Assembly: GCA_028724545.1 (NCBI GenBank)
Contig: JAQYCU010000068.1
Span: 1-64,000, forward strand
Reading direction: 5' to 3'
Source of the DNA: a bacterium
GTDB lineage: Bacteria; Bacillota; Clostridia; Lachnospirales; Lachnospiraceae
Length of the DNA: 64,000 nt
Part shown: positions 1 through 8,951 of the stretch, piece by piece
How the letters are laid out: every line of letters begins with the position of its first letter
Position numbering within the stretch: position 1 is the stretch's first letter
The notes under the pieces: model-generated
What the model saw: the letters and a program-made list of their open reading frames with translations, nothing else
Told to the model about the DNA's origin: nothing
The model's database searches: none
Made by a program: the position numbers and the translations under genes

Positions 1-1058
1 TCTTCTATACGGGACGCATTGCTTCGGCGTCCACGAATCAAATCGCCAAAACGCTGTACTAACACGCCACCACCTAACATATTGGATAACTTCGCTATAC
101 TTTCACCATATCCATTACTGTCACGGAATGGTTCTGAAAAATGTTTCGCTACCAGCAGGGCAAAGTTCGTATTTTCCGTGTGTTTTTCAACATCCTCATA
201 ACTGTGTCCGTTTACGGTAACGATGCCGTTGGTGTTTTCATTTACGACAACACCATGTGGGTTCATACAGAAAGTACGAACCAAATCCTCAAACTTTGCA
301 GTACGGTAAACAATCTTGCTCTCATACAGTTCATCTGTCAGATGCGCAAACACTTCTGCCGGCAGTTCCACACGCACACCGATATCCACACGGTTTGATT
401 TTGTTGGAATCTGCAAATCACTGCATACTTTTTCTGCCCATTTACTGCCACTTCGTCCCGTGGAAACAATACATTTATCACAAAGATATTCTTTTCCCTG
501 CGCCGTAATCAGATATTGTCCCTCTTTGTCCTGAATCGTTTCTACCGGTGTGTTGAAGTAAAAATCAACTTTTTCTTTCAACAGCTGATATATATTTTCC
601 AGAACAACATAGTTAATATCCGTTCCCAGATGGCGCACAGATGCATCCAGAAGATGAAGTCCGTTTTGCAGACAGAGTTTCTTAATTTTTGTATTTGCCG
701 TAGAATACAGTTTCGTTCCTTCGCCACCAAATTTTAAATTCAATTCATCTACATAACGCATCAGCTCCATTGCCTTGTCTTTGCCAATGTACTCATATAA
801 TGTTCCACCAAACTGATTGGTGATATTGTATTTTCCATCGGAAAATGCACCGGCTCCACCAAAGCCATTCATAATGGAACAAGGCTTGCAATGAATGCAG
901 GATTTGATTTTGTCACCGTCTATCGGACATTTTCTCTTATTTAGCATATTTCCTGCTTCAAATACGGCAATTTTTAAATCACTCTCTTCTTTTGTCAGTT
1001 CATACGCAGCAAATATTCCTCCCGGACCTGCGCCAACAATAATTACATCATATTTCAT
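1..1058 (-). CDS. FAD-dependent dehydrogenase (COG2509-like), 3' end cut by window
   Basis: The reading frame is open from the ATG at 1056-1058 to the window edge, so the C-terminus is missing. A strong GAGGAGGT site sits upstream of the ATG. The N-terminus is a Rossmann FAD-binding motif (VIIVGAGPGGIFAA). A cysteine-rich stretch (KCPIDGDKIKSC, then CKPC) is followed by a glycine-rich FGGAGAFSDGKY segment; this combination is typical of the uncharacterised COG2509 FAD-dependent dehydrogenases. The substrate is unknown. It lies downstream of the YbaK-like gene on the same strand, about 90 bp away, and may be co-transcribed with it. The family assignment is fairly sure, the role is not. Confidence 0.8.
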   Translation of the reverse strand, partial: MKYDVIIVGAGPGGIFAAYELTKEESDLKIAVFEAGNMLNKRKCPIDGDKIKSCIHCKPCSIMNGFGGAGAFSDGKYNITNQFGGTLYEYIGKDKAMELMRYVDELNLKFGGEGTKLYSTANTKIKKLCLQNGLHLLDASVRHLGTDINYVVLENIYQLLKEKVDFYFNTPVETIQDKEGQYLITAQGKEYLCDKCIVSTGRSGSKWAEKVCSDLQIPTKSNRVDIGVRVELPAEVFAHLTDELYESKIVYRTAKFEDLVRTFCMNPHGVVVNENTNGIVTVNGHSYEDVEKHTENTNFALLVAKHFSEPFRDSNGYGESIAKLSNMLGGGVLVQRFGDLIRGRRSNASRIE

Positions 1059-1149
1059 TTCGTTTACCTCCTCTTTGAAAATAATGGCATCGATACCTAT
1101 TCCTGTTATTTCAGACAACAATCGCAACTGCATATTTCCACTGTTATCT

Positions 1150-1629
1150 TTAAGACACAATTACATCTGCATATATTCCCTTTGTTACTTTTAGCAAATC
1201 ATCCGGTGCCAGAAAAATCTGTGTTCCAAGTCTTCCACCACTGACGATAATCTCCTCGAAATTTTTGGCACTTTCCTGAATAACCGTAGGATAATTTTTC
1301 TTCATTCCGATAGGCGTACATCCTCCCCGGATATAACCCGTTACCTGATTAATGTCTTTGACGTGAACCATTTCCAGACTTTTTTCGCCCACAACTTTTG
1401 CTGCCTTTTTCATATCCACTTCCTGGTCAATCGGTATTGCAAATACATAGTACTGTCTGCTTTTCCCTACCATAACCAGCGTCTTAAAGGTCATATCATA
1501 ATCCTGTCCCAGTTTATCAGCGATATGAACCCCATCAATAAATTCATCACATTCGTACAAATTTATCCGGTAAGGAATTTTGTTACGGTCCAGTATGCGC
1601 ATCGCATTTGTTTTAACTTCTTTTCCCAT
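1150..1629 (-). CDS. ybaK: Cys-tRNA(Pro)/aminoacyl-tRNA deacylase, YbaK/EbsC family
   Basis: The protein is about 159 residues from the ATG at 1629, which has GAGGTG nine bases upstream. An in-frame extension to 1689 exists but encodes repeat-derived residues and has no better ribosome site. Family features are the KTNAMRILDRNKIPYRINLYE start, a TFKTLVMVGKSRQYYVFAIP core strand and RGGCTPIGMKKNYP, which carries the conserved GG-C-PIG block. Members hydrolyse mischarged Cys-tRNA(Pro) in the cytoplasm. The upstream DNA is a 64 bp tandem repeat rather than coding sequence. Confidence 0.85.
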   Translation of the reverse strand: MGKEVKTNAMRILDRNKIPYRINLYECDEFIDGVHIADKLGQDYDMTFKTLVMVGKSRQYYVFAIPIDQEVDMKKAAKVVGEKSLEMVHVKDINQVTGYIRGGCTPIGMKKNYPTVIQESAKNFEEIIVSGGRLGTQIFLAPDDLLKVTKGIYADVIVS

Positions 1630-1660
1630 ATTTTCTTTCACCTCATTTTCCGGCCTTTTT

Positions 1661-1795
1661 CTGTCCCAAAAAACGTACAGAACCGGCACTTTGCTCTTAT
1701 ATCTCTCGTTTTTACAGCATTTTCCTGTCCCATAAAACGTACAGAACCAACACTTCTCTTTTATATCTCTCGTTTTTACAATATTTTCCTGTCCC
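1661..1795. repeat. 64 bp tandem repeat, two copies plus start of a third
   Basis: The motif CTGTCCC followed by AAAACGTACAGAACC recurs at 1661 and 1725, and CTGTCCCC begins again at 1789, giving an exact 64 bp period. Each unit also has TATATCTCTCGTTTTTACA. The CTGT and ACAG ends of the motif form a short dyad. A similar dyad (TGTCCC-ATTTTT-GGGACA) lies between trpC and trpB. It looks like an intergenic repeat family; the function is unknown. Confidence 0.7.
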
Positions 1796-1796
1796 C

Positions 1797-1841
1797 AAAA
1801 AAAGACACTCCTAAAAGTCTTAAAAAACCTTCCGGAGTGCC
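1797..1841 (-). terminator. Rho-independent terminator, minus strand
   Basis: Read on the minus strand, GGCACTCC and GGAGTGTC can form an 8 bp stem with one mismatch around an AT-rich loop. A run of seven T follows. It probably ends transcripts coming from glyS. Confidence 0.6.
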
Positions 1842-1972
1842 CTGTTTTCTTATGAAACGTTTAGGAATTTGTTTTTTAAAACTTCTCTTCCCGTGAAAAT
1901 AGCGTTTTTTCAGAAACTTCTCCTACTGCAATCCGACATTTCCAAAAGCGTTTTATTCTCTGCTTCACAAAA

Positions 1973-2023
1973 GTATTTCGATACTACATTTCAATACGGT
2001 ATTTCGACACGGTATCGAAATAC
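1973..2023. repeat. Triple dyad cluster downstream of glyS
   Basis: Three copies of a GTATTTCGA-AC-type 12-mer occur: at 1973-1984, at 1999-2010, and inverted at 2012-2023. The outer copies are perfect reverse complements of each other, and the inner pair can form a competing hairpin. The cluster starts 12 bp past the glyS stop. It may protect the transcript 3' end or act as a weak terminator; no T-run is directly attached. Confidence 0.5.
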
Positions 2024-2035
2024 TGTCTACCTCTT

Positions 2036-3424
2036 TTAGAATGTAAACTTATCTTCAAAATATTTTTCCAAATCTTCTATTTTGATACGTTCCTGTTCCA
2101 TTGAATCACGGTCACGCACAGTAACAGCACCGTCTTCCAACGAGTCGAAATCGTAAGTAATACAGAAAGGAGTTCCGATTTCATCCTGACGACGGTAACG
2201 TTTTCCAATATTTCCTCTGTCATCAAATTCACAATTGTATTTCTTGCAAAGAGTTGTATAAACTTCTTCTGCCTGCTCAGACAATTTCTTAGAAAGAGGA
2301 AGCACAGCAATCTTAACAGGTGCGAGTGCCGGATGGAAGTGCATAACGGTACGGACATCGCCCTCACCGATTTCTTCCTCATCATAAGCTGAACATAAAA
2401 ATGCCAGTGTTACACGGTCTGCACCAAGTGATGGCTCAATAACATAAGGAATGTATTTTTCATTTTTTGTATCATCAAAATAACTTAAATCTACTTTTGA
2501 TACATTCTGATGCTGTGTCAAATCGTAATCTGTACGGTCAGCAATTCCCCAGAGTTCTCCCCAGCCAAATGGGAAAAGGAACTCAATATCTGTTGTTGCT
2601 TTGCTGTAGAAAGAAAGTTCTTCTTTCTCGTGGTCACGGACACGCATTTCTTCATCCTTAATGCCGAGTGTCTTTAACCAGTCGATACAGAACTGTTTCC
2701 AATAAGCGAACCACTCTAAATCCGTGTCAGGCTCGCAGAAAAATTCCAATTCCATCTGCTCAAACTCACGAATACGGAAAATAAAGTTTCCCGGTGTAAT
2801 CTCGTTACGGAAAGACTTACCAATCTGGCCAATACCAAATGGGATTTTCTTACGGGATGTACGGGCAACATTTTTAAAGTTGACAAAAATTCCCTGTGCC
2901 GTTTCCGGACGAAGATATACTGTATTCTTAGCATCTTCTGTTACACCCTGGAATGTTTTAAACATCAGGTTAAACTGACGAATCTCTGTAAAATTATGTT
3001 TACCACAGCTAGGACATGCAATTTCATGCTCCTTGATGTAACTTTCCATTTCTTCGTGCGACCACGCATCAACACTTCCTTCCGGTGTGATGCCATTCTC
3101 TTCCATATAATCTTCAATTACTTTATCAGCACGGAAACGCTCGTGACAGTCTTTACAATCCATCAAAGGGTCAGAAAAGCTTCCTAAATGACCGGATGCT
3201 ACCCAAGTCTGTGGATTCATCAAAATCGCACTGTCAATTCCTACGTTATATGGATTTTCACGAATAAATTTCTGCCACCATGCAGCTTTGATATTATTCT
3301 TCAATTCCACACCTAAGTTTCCATAATCCCAAGAATTGGCAAGACCACCATAAATCTCAGAACCCGGATATACAAAACCTCTTGCTTTTGCAAGGGCAAC
3401 AATCTTGTCCATTGTTTTTTCCAT
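2036..3424 (-). CDS. glyS: Glycyl-tRNA synthetase, single-chain class II type
   Basis: It charges tRNA-Gly in the cytoplasm. The start is the ATG at 3424 because GGAGG lies 8 bases before it; that GGAGG is inside the first codons of a longer frame from 3439. The length is 462 residues, normal for the single-chain alpha2 enzyme. Zinc-finger cysteines (CKDC and later CPSC) lie in the first third. Class II motif 2 reads FRNEITPG and motif 3 reads GADRVTLAF. The C-terminal anticodon-binding domain includes the [11 protein letters not shown] segment. No T-box leader is visible in the upstream 130 bp. It is downstream of recO, as in many Firmicutes, but separated by a large repeat-filled gap. Confidence 0.95.
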   Translation of the reverse strand: MEKTMDKIVALAKARGFVYPGSEIYGGLANSWDYGNLGVELKNNIKAAWWQKFIRENPYNVGIDSAILMNPQTWVASGHLGSFSDPLMDCKDCHERFRADKVIEDYMEENGITPEGSVDAWSHEEMESYIKEHEIACPSCGKHNFTEIRQFNLMFKTFQGVTEDAKNTVYLRPETAQGIFVNFKNVARTSRKKIPFGIGQIGKSFRNEITPGNFIFRIREFEQMELEFFCEPDTDLEWFAYWKQFCIDWLKTLGIKDEEMRVRDHEKEELSFYSKATTDIEFLFPFGWGELWGIADRTDYDLTQHQNVSKVDLSYFDDTKNEKYIPYVIEPSLGADRVTLAFLCSAYDEEEIGEGDVRTVMHFHPALAPVKIAVLPLSKKLSEQAEEVYTTLCKKYNCEFDDRGNIGKRYRRQDEIGTPFCITYDFDSLEDGAVTVRDRDSMEQERIKIEDLEKYFEDKFTF

Positions 3425-3568
3425 GTCATTTTCCTCCATTATTCAACTCTTATGCCAGCGGATTGCCGTGGCACGCATTTCATTTGAAATACTTCAACCC
3501 TAAAAAATATACCATTTTCGCAGCAATAATGCAAGTGGAAGACTTTTTCAACAGTACTTTGAAGGGAC

Positions 3569-3580
3569 TGTGATAAAACA
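3569..3580. repeat. Isolated copy of the TGTGATAAAACA arm
   Basis: This 12-mer and its flank (then RAATTTCCT and GCAGC) match the left arm of the inverted repeat at 3774-3948, where the arm occurs at 3793 and, inverted, at 3918. There is no partner arm nearby, so it looks like a remnant of a second copy. Confidence 0.5.
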
Positions 3581-3638
3581 GAATTTCCTGAATGCAGCAC
3601 GCTCTCGCTTGAAAAAAAGCACAGCGGATACTTTTTTT

Positions 3639-3743
3639 ACCTGCCAGCATACGGTACCTCTGCTATACAGGGCACGCTCCCGCTGCGTAGTTTGCGCAGC
3701 GAAAGCGTGCCCTTGATAGAAAAGAAAGCCTCTTCTGACAGGT
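3639..3743. repeat. 105 bp hairpin element, family A copy 1
   Basis: Two 40 bp arms, starting ACCTGCCAG and ending CTGACAGGT, are imperfect reverse complements. They enclose a perfect nested stem: GGGCACGCT pairs with AGCGTGCCC, and inside it CGCTGCG pairs with CGCAGCG around loop TAGTTTG. The right half, TAGTTTGCGCAGCG through CCCTTGATAGAAAA, recurs almost unchanged in the element at 17297-17444. It has no coding potential and lies in the glyS-recO gap. Confidence 0.75.
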
Positions 3744-3773
3744 TCAACAAATTAAAAAGTTTTTCATAAAGCA

Positions 3774-3948
3774 GCCAATTTGTATATAGCCTTGTGATAA
3801 AACAAAATTTCCTATTAGCAGCTGTTAAACAGGCACTGGTGCTTAGTTGACGTATTTTGTCAACTTATGCACCACTGTGGCTGTTTCCAAGCGCAAGCGT
3901 GCTGCTGAAGGAAAATTTGTTTTATCACAGGCCTTTATACAAACTGGC
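3774..3948. repeat. 175 bp inverted-repeat element, family B
   Basis: The arms of about 48 bp begin GCCAATTTGTATA on the left and end TATACAAACTGGC on the right, and are nearly perfect reverse complements. Both contain TGTGATAAAACA. The core holds a second palindrome, TGGTGC-GTTGAC against GTCAAC-GCACCA. The element ends three bases before the recO stop codon and could act as the recO terminator. No coding capacity is seen. It resembles a MITE or REP-like element. Confidence 0.75.
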
Positions 3949-3951
3949 GCT

Positions 3952-4698
3952 CTACTCCAAAAACGCTGCTGCCTTAAACTGGTGTGGCAAATACCGTCCC
4001 AGATATGCTTTCATAAAGTGTTCCAGTTCCTTCTGCACTTCCTCTGTCACCAGAAACGAATACAATTTTTCCAATGGTGCCGTTAATATGTATTGCAGGG
4101 AATGCAACGCATCTTTGCTCAATACAAATGGATAGGATTTTTCCAGTTCTTTTTCTTTTCCAGCACAATCCTCACAGACCAGCCCACCTGCTGCAAAATA
4201 AACCGTTCGGGTATTCATTTTATGGCAGCCCAGACACTCAAACAATTCCAGGCTCTGCCCTTCTATCATCATCAGGCGCATTTCATAAATCACCCGGATA
4301 AGTGGCAGAGGGATTCGCCTGCTCTGCATAGCAAGCAGCGTAACATACAAAAGCAGCAATTCCTGCGATGCTTCCATATTTTCCCGCGTAAAATGCTGCG
4401 CCATCTCTGCAAAATATGACGCATAGCAGGTCATATCATAATCCTGTGCAATGTCACCAAAAAACTTCTGAATGACAGCAGATTGCACATTGTATGAATT
4501 TCTGCCTTCATATAAAGTAAACTCGCCAAAAGTAAACGGAATCGTACATGCAGACAGGGTGCTGTTTGCCCTTCGCGCACCCTGTGCAAATGCCGATATC
4601 CGTCCTCTTTCGCGAGTCAGTATTTCGATACGACGGTCATATTCCTTGATTGGAGATGCTGTTAATATCATCCCCGTCACGCTGACTGTTCTGCCCAT
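3952..4698 (-). CDS. recO: DNA repair protein RecO
   Basis: RecO helps RecF/RecR load RecA on gapped DNA. From the ATG at 4698 the protein is 248 residues, starting with an OB-fold (VTGMILTASPIKEYDRRIEILTRERGRI). A four-cysteine zinc site (CLGC, then CEDC) lies in the middle. A GTG at 4740 would add 14 residues not typical of RecO, so I prefer 4698, although its ribosome site (GAGGG, 13 bases off) is weak. The 5' end overlaps the yqzL frame. It belongs to the era-yqzL-recO cluster. Confidence 0.92.
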   Translation of the reverse strand: MGRTVSVTGMILTASPIKEYDRRIEILTRERGRISAFAQGARRANSTLSACTIPFTFGEFTLYEGRNSYNVQSAVIQKFFGDIAQDYDMTCYASYFAEMAQHFTRENMEASQELLLLYVTLLAMQSRRIPLPLIRVIYEMRLMMIEGQSLELFECLGCHKMNTRTVYFAAGGLVCEDCAGKEKELEKSYPFVLSKDALHSLQYILTAPLEKLYSFLVTEEVQKELEHFMKAYLGRYLPHQFKAAAFLE

Positions 4699-4825
4699 AC
4701 TCTCTGCTTCCCTCGTCTTTGTCTGCCTGATTTTTCCCACTGCCTTCCACGCACTGTCTGTACTTTAAATAATCTGTCACACTGCCTGATGAAGCAAACT
4801 GCTTCCAACGTTCCTCTTGTTCCAT
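4637..4825 (-). CDS. YqzL-like small protein
   Basis: This is a 62-residue ORF with GAGGCGG just before its ATG. Residues 7-22 (WKQFASSGSVTDYLKYR) match the pattern of Bacillus YqzL, W-K-F-TG-x-x-YL-Y-K, and YqzL also sits between era and recO. Its C-terminal half is polar and overlaps the first 60 bp of recO in another frame. In Bacillus the protein is about 47 residues, so the tail here is longer. Function is unknown. Confidence 0.7.
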   Translation of the reverse strand: MEQEERWKQFASSGSVTDYLKYRQCVEGSGKNQADKDEGSREYGQNSQRDGDDINSISNQGI

Positions 4826-4937
4826 TTTGCCGCCTCGCCTTTCTCATGTACTTTTTGTACTTATAGCGTGGCTAAAACAAAACAGAAGTATACTTGGTAT
4901 CTTTTTACAGTAGGATGACTTTTTATTTATCATCCGA

Positions 4938-5018
4938 ATCGCAATTTTCGGAGTTCTTATTTCTACTCTATATCGCAATTTTCCGATTACTTATTCCCAC
5001 TTTGTATCGCAATTTTCC
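4938..5018. repeat. 34 bp tandem repeat, three units
   Basis: ATCGCAATTTTC begins at 4938, 4972 and 5006, an exact 34 bp period. The spacers have the form ANTCTTATTCCCACTNT with variation. The block lies between yqzL and era, starting just after the era stop codon. It is not a multiple of 3 and not coding. Confidence 0.7.
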
Positions 5019-5023
5019 GATTT

Positions 5024-5929
5024 TTACTCATAATCCGTGTTGCGATATCCGAAATTCTTAATCAAAAAGTCGCTGTCACGCCAGTCTTTCTTTACCTTTA
5101 CCCAAAGTTTCAAATTCACTTTGCAGTCCAGCAGGTTTTCAATATCGTGGCGTGCCTGTGTTCCAATTTTTTTGAGCATAGCTCCCTGTTTGCCAATAAT
5201 AATACCCTTGTGTGAGTTTCTCTCACAGACAATGGTAGCGTCAATATCGATGATATTTCCCTTTGGTCTTTCCTTCATCTGGTCAATCGCCACGGCAATA
5301 CCGTGAGGAATCTCATCACTCAGATTACGCAATGCCTTTTCGCGAATCATCTCCGACACAATCTGGCGTTCCGGCTGGTCAGTTATCGTATCCTCATCAT
5401 AGTAACACGGACCTTCCTCAAGATAGTCAAACATAACGCGAATCAGTTCATCCGTATTTTCACCTTTCAGTGCAGAAACCGGAATAATTTCTTGAAACGA
5501 AACAATATCCTTGTATGCGTCAATAAATTTCAAAATTTCACTTTTTGCTACCGTATCAATCTTATTGATAACAAGAATAACCGGCGTATTCACCTGCCTT
5601 AACTGCTCGGCGATATGACGCTCTCCTGCACCAATAAATGTTGTCGGCTCTACCAGCCAGAGAATCAAATCTACTTCCTTTAATGTACGCTCTGCCACGG
5701 TTACCATATACTCGCCCAGTTTATTCTTTGCTTTGTGTATTCCCGGCGTGTCCAGAAAAATTATCTGGCCCTCCTTGCTTGTGTACACCGTCTGGATACG
5801 GTTTCTGGTTGTCTGTGGCTTATTTGAAGTAATTGCTATCTTCTGTCCAATCAGCCGGTTCATCAAGGTTGATTTTCCCACATTAGGACGGCCAATCAAT
5901 GTTACAAAACCCGATTTAAATTTACTCAT
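5024..5929 (-). CDS. era: GTPase Era
   Basis: Era is an essential Ras-like GTPase that binds 16S rRNA and helps 30S assembly. The 301-residue length is standard. The G1 motif is GRPNVGKST near residue 13, G3 is DTPGIH, and G4 is NKID. A C-terminal KH domain contains HKGIIIGKQGAMLKKIG, the RNA-binding GxxG region. The ATG follows GGAGGCAGAAG. It is 23 bp downstream of the M16C peptidase gene. Confidence 0.97.
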   Translation of the reverse strand: MSKFKSGFVTLIGRPNVGKSTLMNRLIGQKIAITSNKPQTTRNRIQTVYTSKEGQIIFLDTPGIHKAKNKLGEYMVTVAERTLKEVDLILWLVEPTTFIGAGERHIAEQLRQVNTPVILVINKIDTVAKSEILKFIDAYKDIVSFQEIIPVSALKGENTDELIRVMFDYLEEGPCYYDEDTITDQPERQIVSEMIREKALRNLSDEIPHGIAVAIDQMKERPKGNIIDIDATIVCERNSHKGIIIGKQGAMLKKIGTQARHDIENLLDCKVNLKLWVKVKKDWRDSDFLIKNFGYRNTDYE

Positions 5930-5952
5930 CTTCTGCCTCCATACTGTTGCCG

Positions 5953-8928
5953 TTACGATAACGATTTTATCTCTGTAAACAGCTCTTTTTCATCCATAAT
6001 ATGCTTTTCATTTCCAATAACACAGACATTATCTGCGTCGGCAACGGCCTGCATTACCGGTGCCAGACTTTGAATATCTTCTACTGTACACTGCAAAACC
6101 TGATTTCTCTCGTTCTGCAGTTGTTCCTCCGTAATACCGGTTAAATAAGCTGACATCGAACGGCGTCCTGCCATATTTGGTGTCAGTGGAGTATCCATTC
6201 CACTGATAGTTCCAATAATAGTCTTTGTCACTTCCCGTTCCTCTGCCCGATAACCGGCAAGATAATCTGCTGCCTTTTTGTATGTTTCCAATGTACCGGA
6301 AAGGTTAGGGTCCCTGTAAGATGTAAATGCCCCTTCTCCTTCACGGCTAAAACGGCAGGCAACACCATATGCCCCACCTTTTACACGGACTTCGTTCCAC
6401 AGATAATCATAATTCAAAAGATGCCTTACCACATTCAGAGCACCAAAATTCTCCGTAAGCCCTTTAAAACTGCCTCCTGTGGCAACATACTGGATTTCTG
6501 CCGGTGTCGTAAATGCCTCTTTTCGTTTCTGTAATACAGGCGCGTACTCGCAAAGGCTTTCCAGTTTACCCTCTATGCTGCTGTCTGCAGCGTTTTCCTT
6601 TTCAAAATCATCCAGACGTTTTAAGAAAGCAGGCAATTCTTTTGCCACGGCATCATAATCTTCCTGATTTCCCGTTACGGATACCAGCATATTATCTTTT
6701 GAAAAGATTTTTGCCAAAAGTGCTTTGCAGCCTGCAACCAGTTCTTCTTTTTCTTCTTCAAAATTCTCATCCAGTTTCACCAGATAATCATAATATCCGA
6801 TTCCGGAATAATAATCGCTTAAGCAGGAACTCTTAGAAAGCCCTGCTGCCACTCTTCCTGCTGCTGCCTGATGTCCTGACGAAAGCAGTCTTACTTTTGT
6901 ACGGGAACGTGACTCAGCCACAACTTCACGCAGATGTTTTTCATCCGTAAACAGCGTTTCAAATACCATTTCTGCCATCAGGTCAAGTGCGTGTGATAAC
7001 TGGCTTCTCAATACCTTTGTCTTTACCATAAACTTCAGTTTATAGTTATCAGCGTCCTGATTCTGACAATACAATCCGATGTCTGTTGTAATGCCACCGG
7101 TGTAGAAATTGGTTTCCATATCATATTCCATATAGGAATGTTTTTTCGTGTCCATATAGCCTAACAGTGTCGTCAGGAAACTCATCTGTGGCATATAGTT
7201 TTCACATTTCTGCGCATCAAATAACAGATTCAGATAAACAATCTCATTTGTCGTAATATTATGATGAACCGCCGTAACGCCTTCTATTTCCTTTTCCTCA
7301 TTCAGAAGTGGTCTGATTTTCGGATTGATATCTTCCCTTTTGAGCATCGGAATTTTTTCCAGCACTTCTTTTGGTGTCGGTGTTTCCTGATACTCTTTTA
7401 ATGCCTTTGTATCAGCAATTAACTGCTCGATTTCTTCCTCGGAAAGACTTTCCTTGTATTGACGCAGTTTTTCTTTTAGTGCTTCTTCCTCACGCACTGC
7501 CAGTCCTTTTTCAGGAACCATTTCCACCAGAACAGCGTGTGTATTGTCTAACAGATACGTCTGAATCAGGTTCTCGAAGTAATCTGTCGAAAGCTGGCTG
7601 CGAAGGAACTGATAAGACTCGTCATAGCAAAGCGAACTATATGGCTGGTCATCATCATAAAGCCATGTCTTAAATGTTTTGATGCCATATAAAAGTCCTT
7701 TTGGGAAAGAACCATAATCTGCTTCTCTCTCCCGGAACTCGGTTGCATTAATCGCTGCCTCCAACGCTTTTTTGTCAATTCCATTTTTGACCAGGTCTTC
7801 CAGAGTGGAACGAATTACCTTGTAAAATTCCTCTTTCTGGTCTGCTTTCGCATTTTTTGTCGTAACAGCAAAATAACTCTGTCTTAAAATGTCACAAAAT
7901 TCCCCGTCGATATCCGAACCGATACCTGCATCCAGAAGTGCCTGTTTTAAAGGGGCACCCGGCATTTCTATCAGGACGTAAGAAAGCAGTTCAAACGCCT
8001 TACACAGGTTCTGGTCCAATGTAATATCCATTGCTGCAGCATAGGCATAATACGTTTTTTCCGTACAGTCTGCATCCTGCGCAACAGCATAGGTTGTCGT
8101 CAAATCCTTCATTTTGGCAAAAGGTTTCTGCAGCGGGATTTCAGAATCTACCGTAATCGCTGGGAAATTCTTTAGATATTCCCTGTCGATAAAGTTCAGT
8201 TTTTCCTCAATATCCATATCGCCATATAAGTAGATATAACTATTTGACGGATGATAATAGGTACGGTGGAAATCCAGATAATCTTCATATGTCAGATTCG
8301 GAATCTCTTTCGGGTCACCACCGGACTCTGCTCCGTATGTGTTATCAGGGAAAAGGCTGTTTAATACAAAACGCTCCAACACGCTTTCTTCCGATGAAAA
8401 CGCACCTTTCATCTCATTATAAACGACACCATTATATGTTATTTCATCATCCTTGCTCTCTAACTCGTAGTGCCAGCCTTCCTGCTTGAAAATTTCTTCA
8501 TATAAATAAATATTCGGATAAAATACAGCGTCCAGATACACGTGCATCAGATTTTGAAAATCTTTGTCGTTGCAGCTGGCCACCGGATACATTGTTTTAT
8601 CCGGATATGTGGTTGCATTCAGGTAAGTATTCAAAGAACCTTTTACCAGTTCTACAAACGGGTCCTTAGCCGGAAAATTTTTAGAGCCACAAAGTACCGT
8701 ATGCTCAATAATATGGGGAACACCTGTTGAGTCTTTCGGTGTTGTACGAAAACCGATGTTGAATACTTTGTTATCATCTGTATTGCTCAGCACAAGAACC
8801 CTTGCTCCACTCAGTTTGTGGCGCAGAGTCAGCACAAAACTATCTACCTCCCGTACAAATTCTCCCTTGATTAACTGATATTCCTCAGGAATTGTTACCT
8901 GAGATAGTTCTTTTATACTTGATGCCAT
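5953..8928 (-). CDS. M16C zinc metallopeptidase (presequence-protease/insulinase family)
   Basis: A 991-residue peptidase of the M16C subfamily, the normal size for PreP-like enzymes that degrade oligopeptides inside a closed chamber. The inverted zinc motif HxxEH is at residues 72-76 (HIIEH), and a second-half M16 domain with an M16C_assoc region follows. YNEMKGAFSSEE holds the conserved downstream glutamate region that supplies the third ligand. No signal peptide is seen, so it is probably cytoplasmic. It lies 23 bp downstream of the sugar kinase and 23 bp before era; the kinase link looks fortuitous. Confidence 0.93.
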   Translation of the reverse strand: MASSIKELSQVTIPEEYQLIKGEFVREVDSFVLTLRHKLSGARVLVLSNTDDNKVFNIGFRTTPKDSTGVPHIIEHTVLCGSKNFPAKDPFVELVKGSLNTYLNATTYPDKTMYPVASCNDKDFQNLMHVYLDAVFYPNIYLYEEIFKQEGWHYELESKDDEITYNGVVYNEMKGAFSSEESVLERFVLNSLFPDNTYGAESGGDPKEIPNLTYEDYLDFHRTYYHPSNSYIYLYGDMDIEEKLNFIDREYLKNFPAITVDSEIPLQKPFAKMKDLTTTYAVAQDADCTEKTYYAYAAAMDITLDQNLCKAFELLSYVLIEMPGAPLKQALLDAGIGSDIDGEFCDILRQSYFAVTTKNAKADQKEEFYKVIRSTLEDLVKNGIDKKALEAAINATEFREREADYGSFPKGLLYGIKTFKTWLYDDDQPYSSLCYDESYQFLRSQLSTDYFENLIQTYLLDNTHAVLVEMVPEKGLAVREEEALKEKLRQYKESLSEEEIEQLIADTKALKEYQETPTPKEVLEKIPMLKREDINPKIRPLLNEEKEIEGVTAVHHNITTNEIVYLNLLFDAQKCENYMPQMSFLTTLLGYMDTKKHSYMEYDMETNFYTGGITTDIGLYCQNQDADNYKLKFMVKTKVLRSQLSHALDLMAEMVFETLFTDEKHLREVVAESRSRTKVRLLSSGHQAAAGRVAAGLSKSSCLSDYYSGIGYYDYLVKLDENFEEEKEELVAGCKALLAKIFSKDNMLVSVTGNQEDYDAVAKELPAFLKRLDDFEKENAADSSIEGKLESLCEYAPVLQKRKEAFTTPAEIQYVATGGSFKGLTENFGALNVVRHLLNYDYLWNEVRVKGGAYGVACRFSREGEGAFTSYRDPNLSGTLETYKKAADYLAGYRAEEREVTKTIIGTISGMDTPLTPNMAGRRSMSAYLTGITEEQLQNERNQVLQCTVEDIQSLAPVMQAVADADNVCVIGNEKHIMDEKELFTEIKSLS

Positions 8929-8951
8929 AAAAAACCTCCATATTGTTTTAT

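Noticed and set aside
1629-1689. Longer YbaK-like protein starting at 1689
   Set aside because: The added residues come from an intergenic tandem repeat and there is a better ribosome site at 1629.
3425-3570. T-box leader for glyS
   Set aside because: No T-box consensus, specifier loop or adjacent terminator is visible upstream of the start.
3639-3743. Integron attC site
   Set aside because: No integrase gene, no R-box core sites and no cassette genes; the element lies between housekeeping genes.
4698-4740. GTG start for recO at 4740
   Set aside because: It adds 14 residues foreign to the family; the ATG at 4698 aligns with the usual RecO N-terminus.
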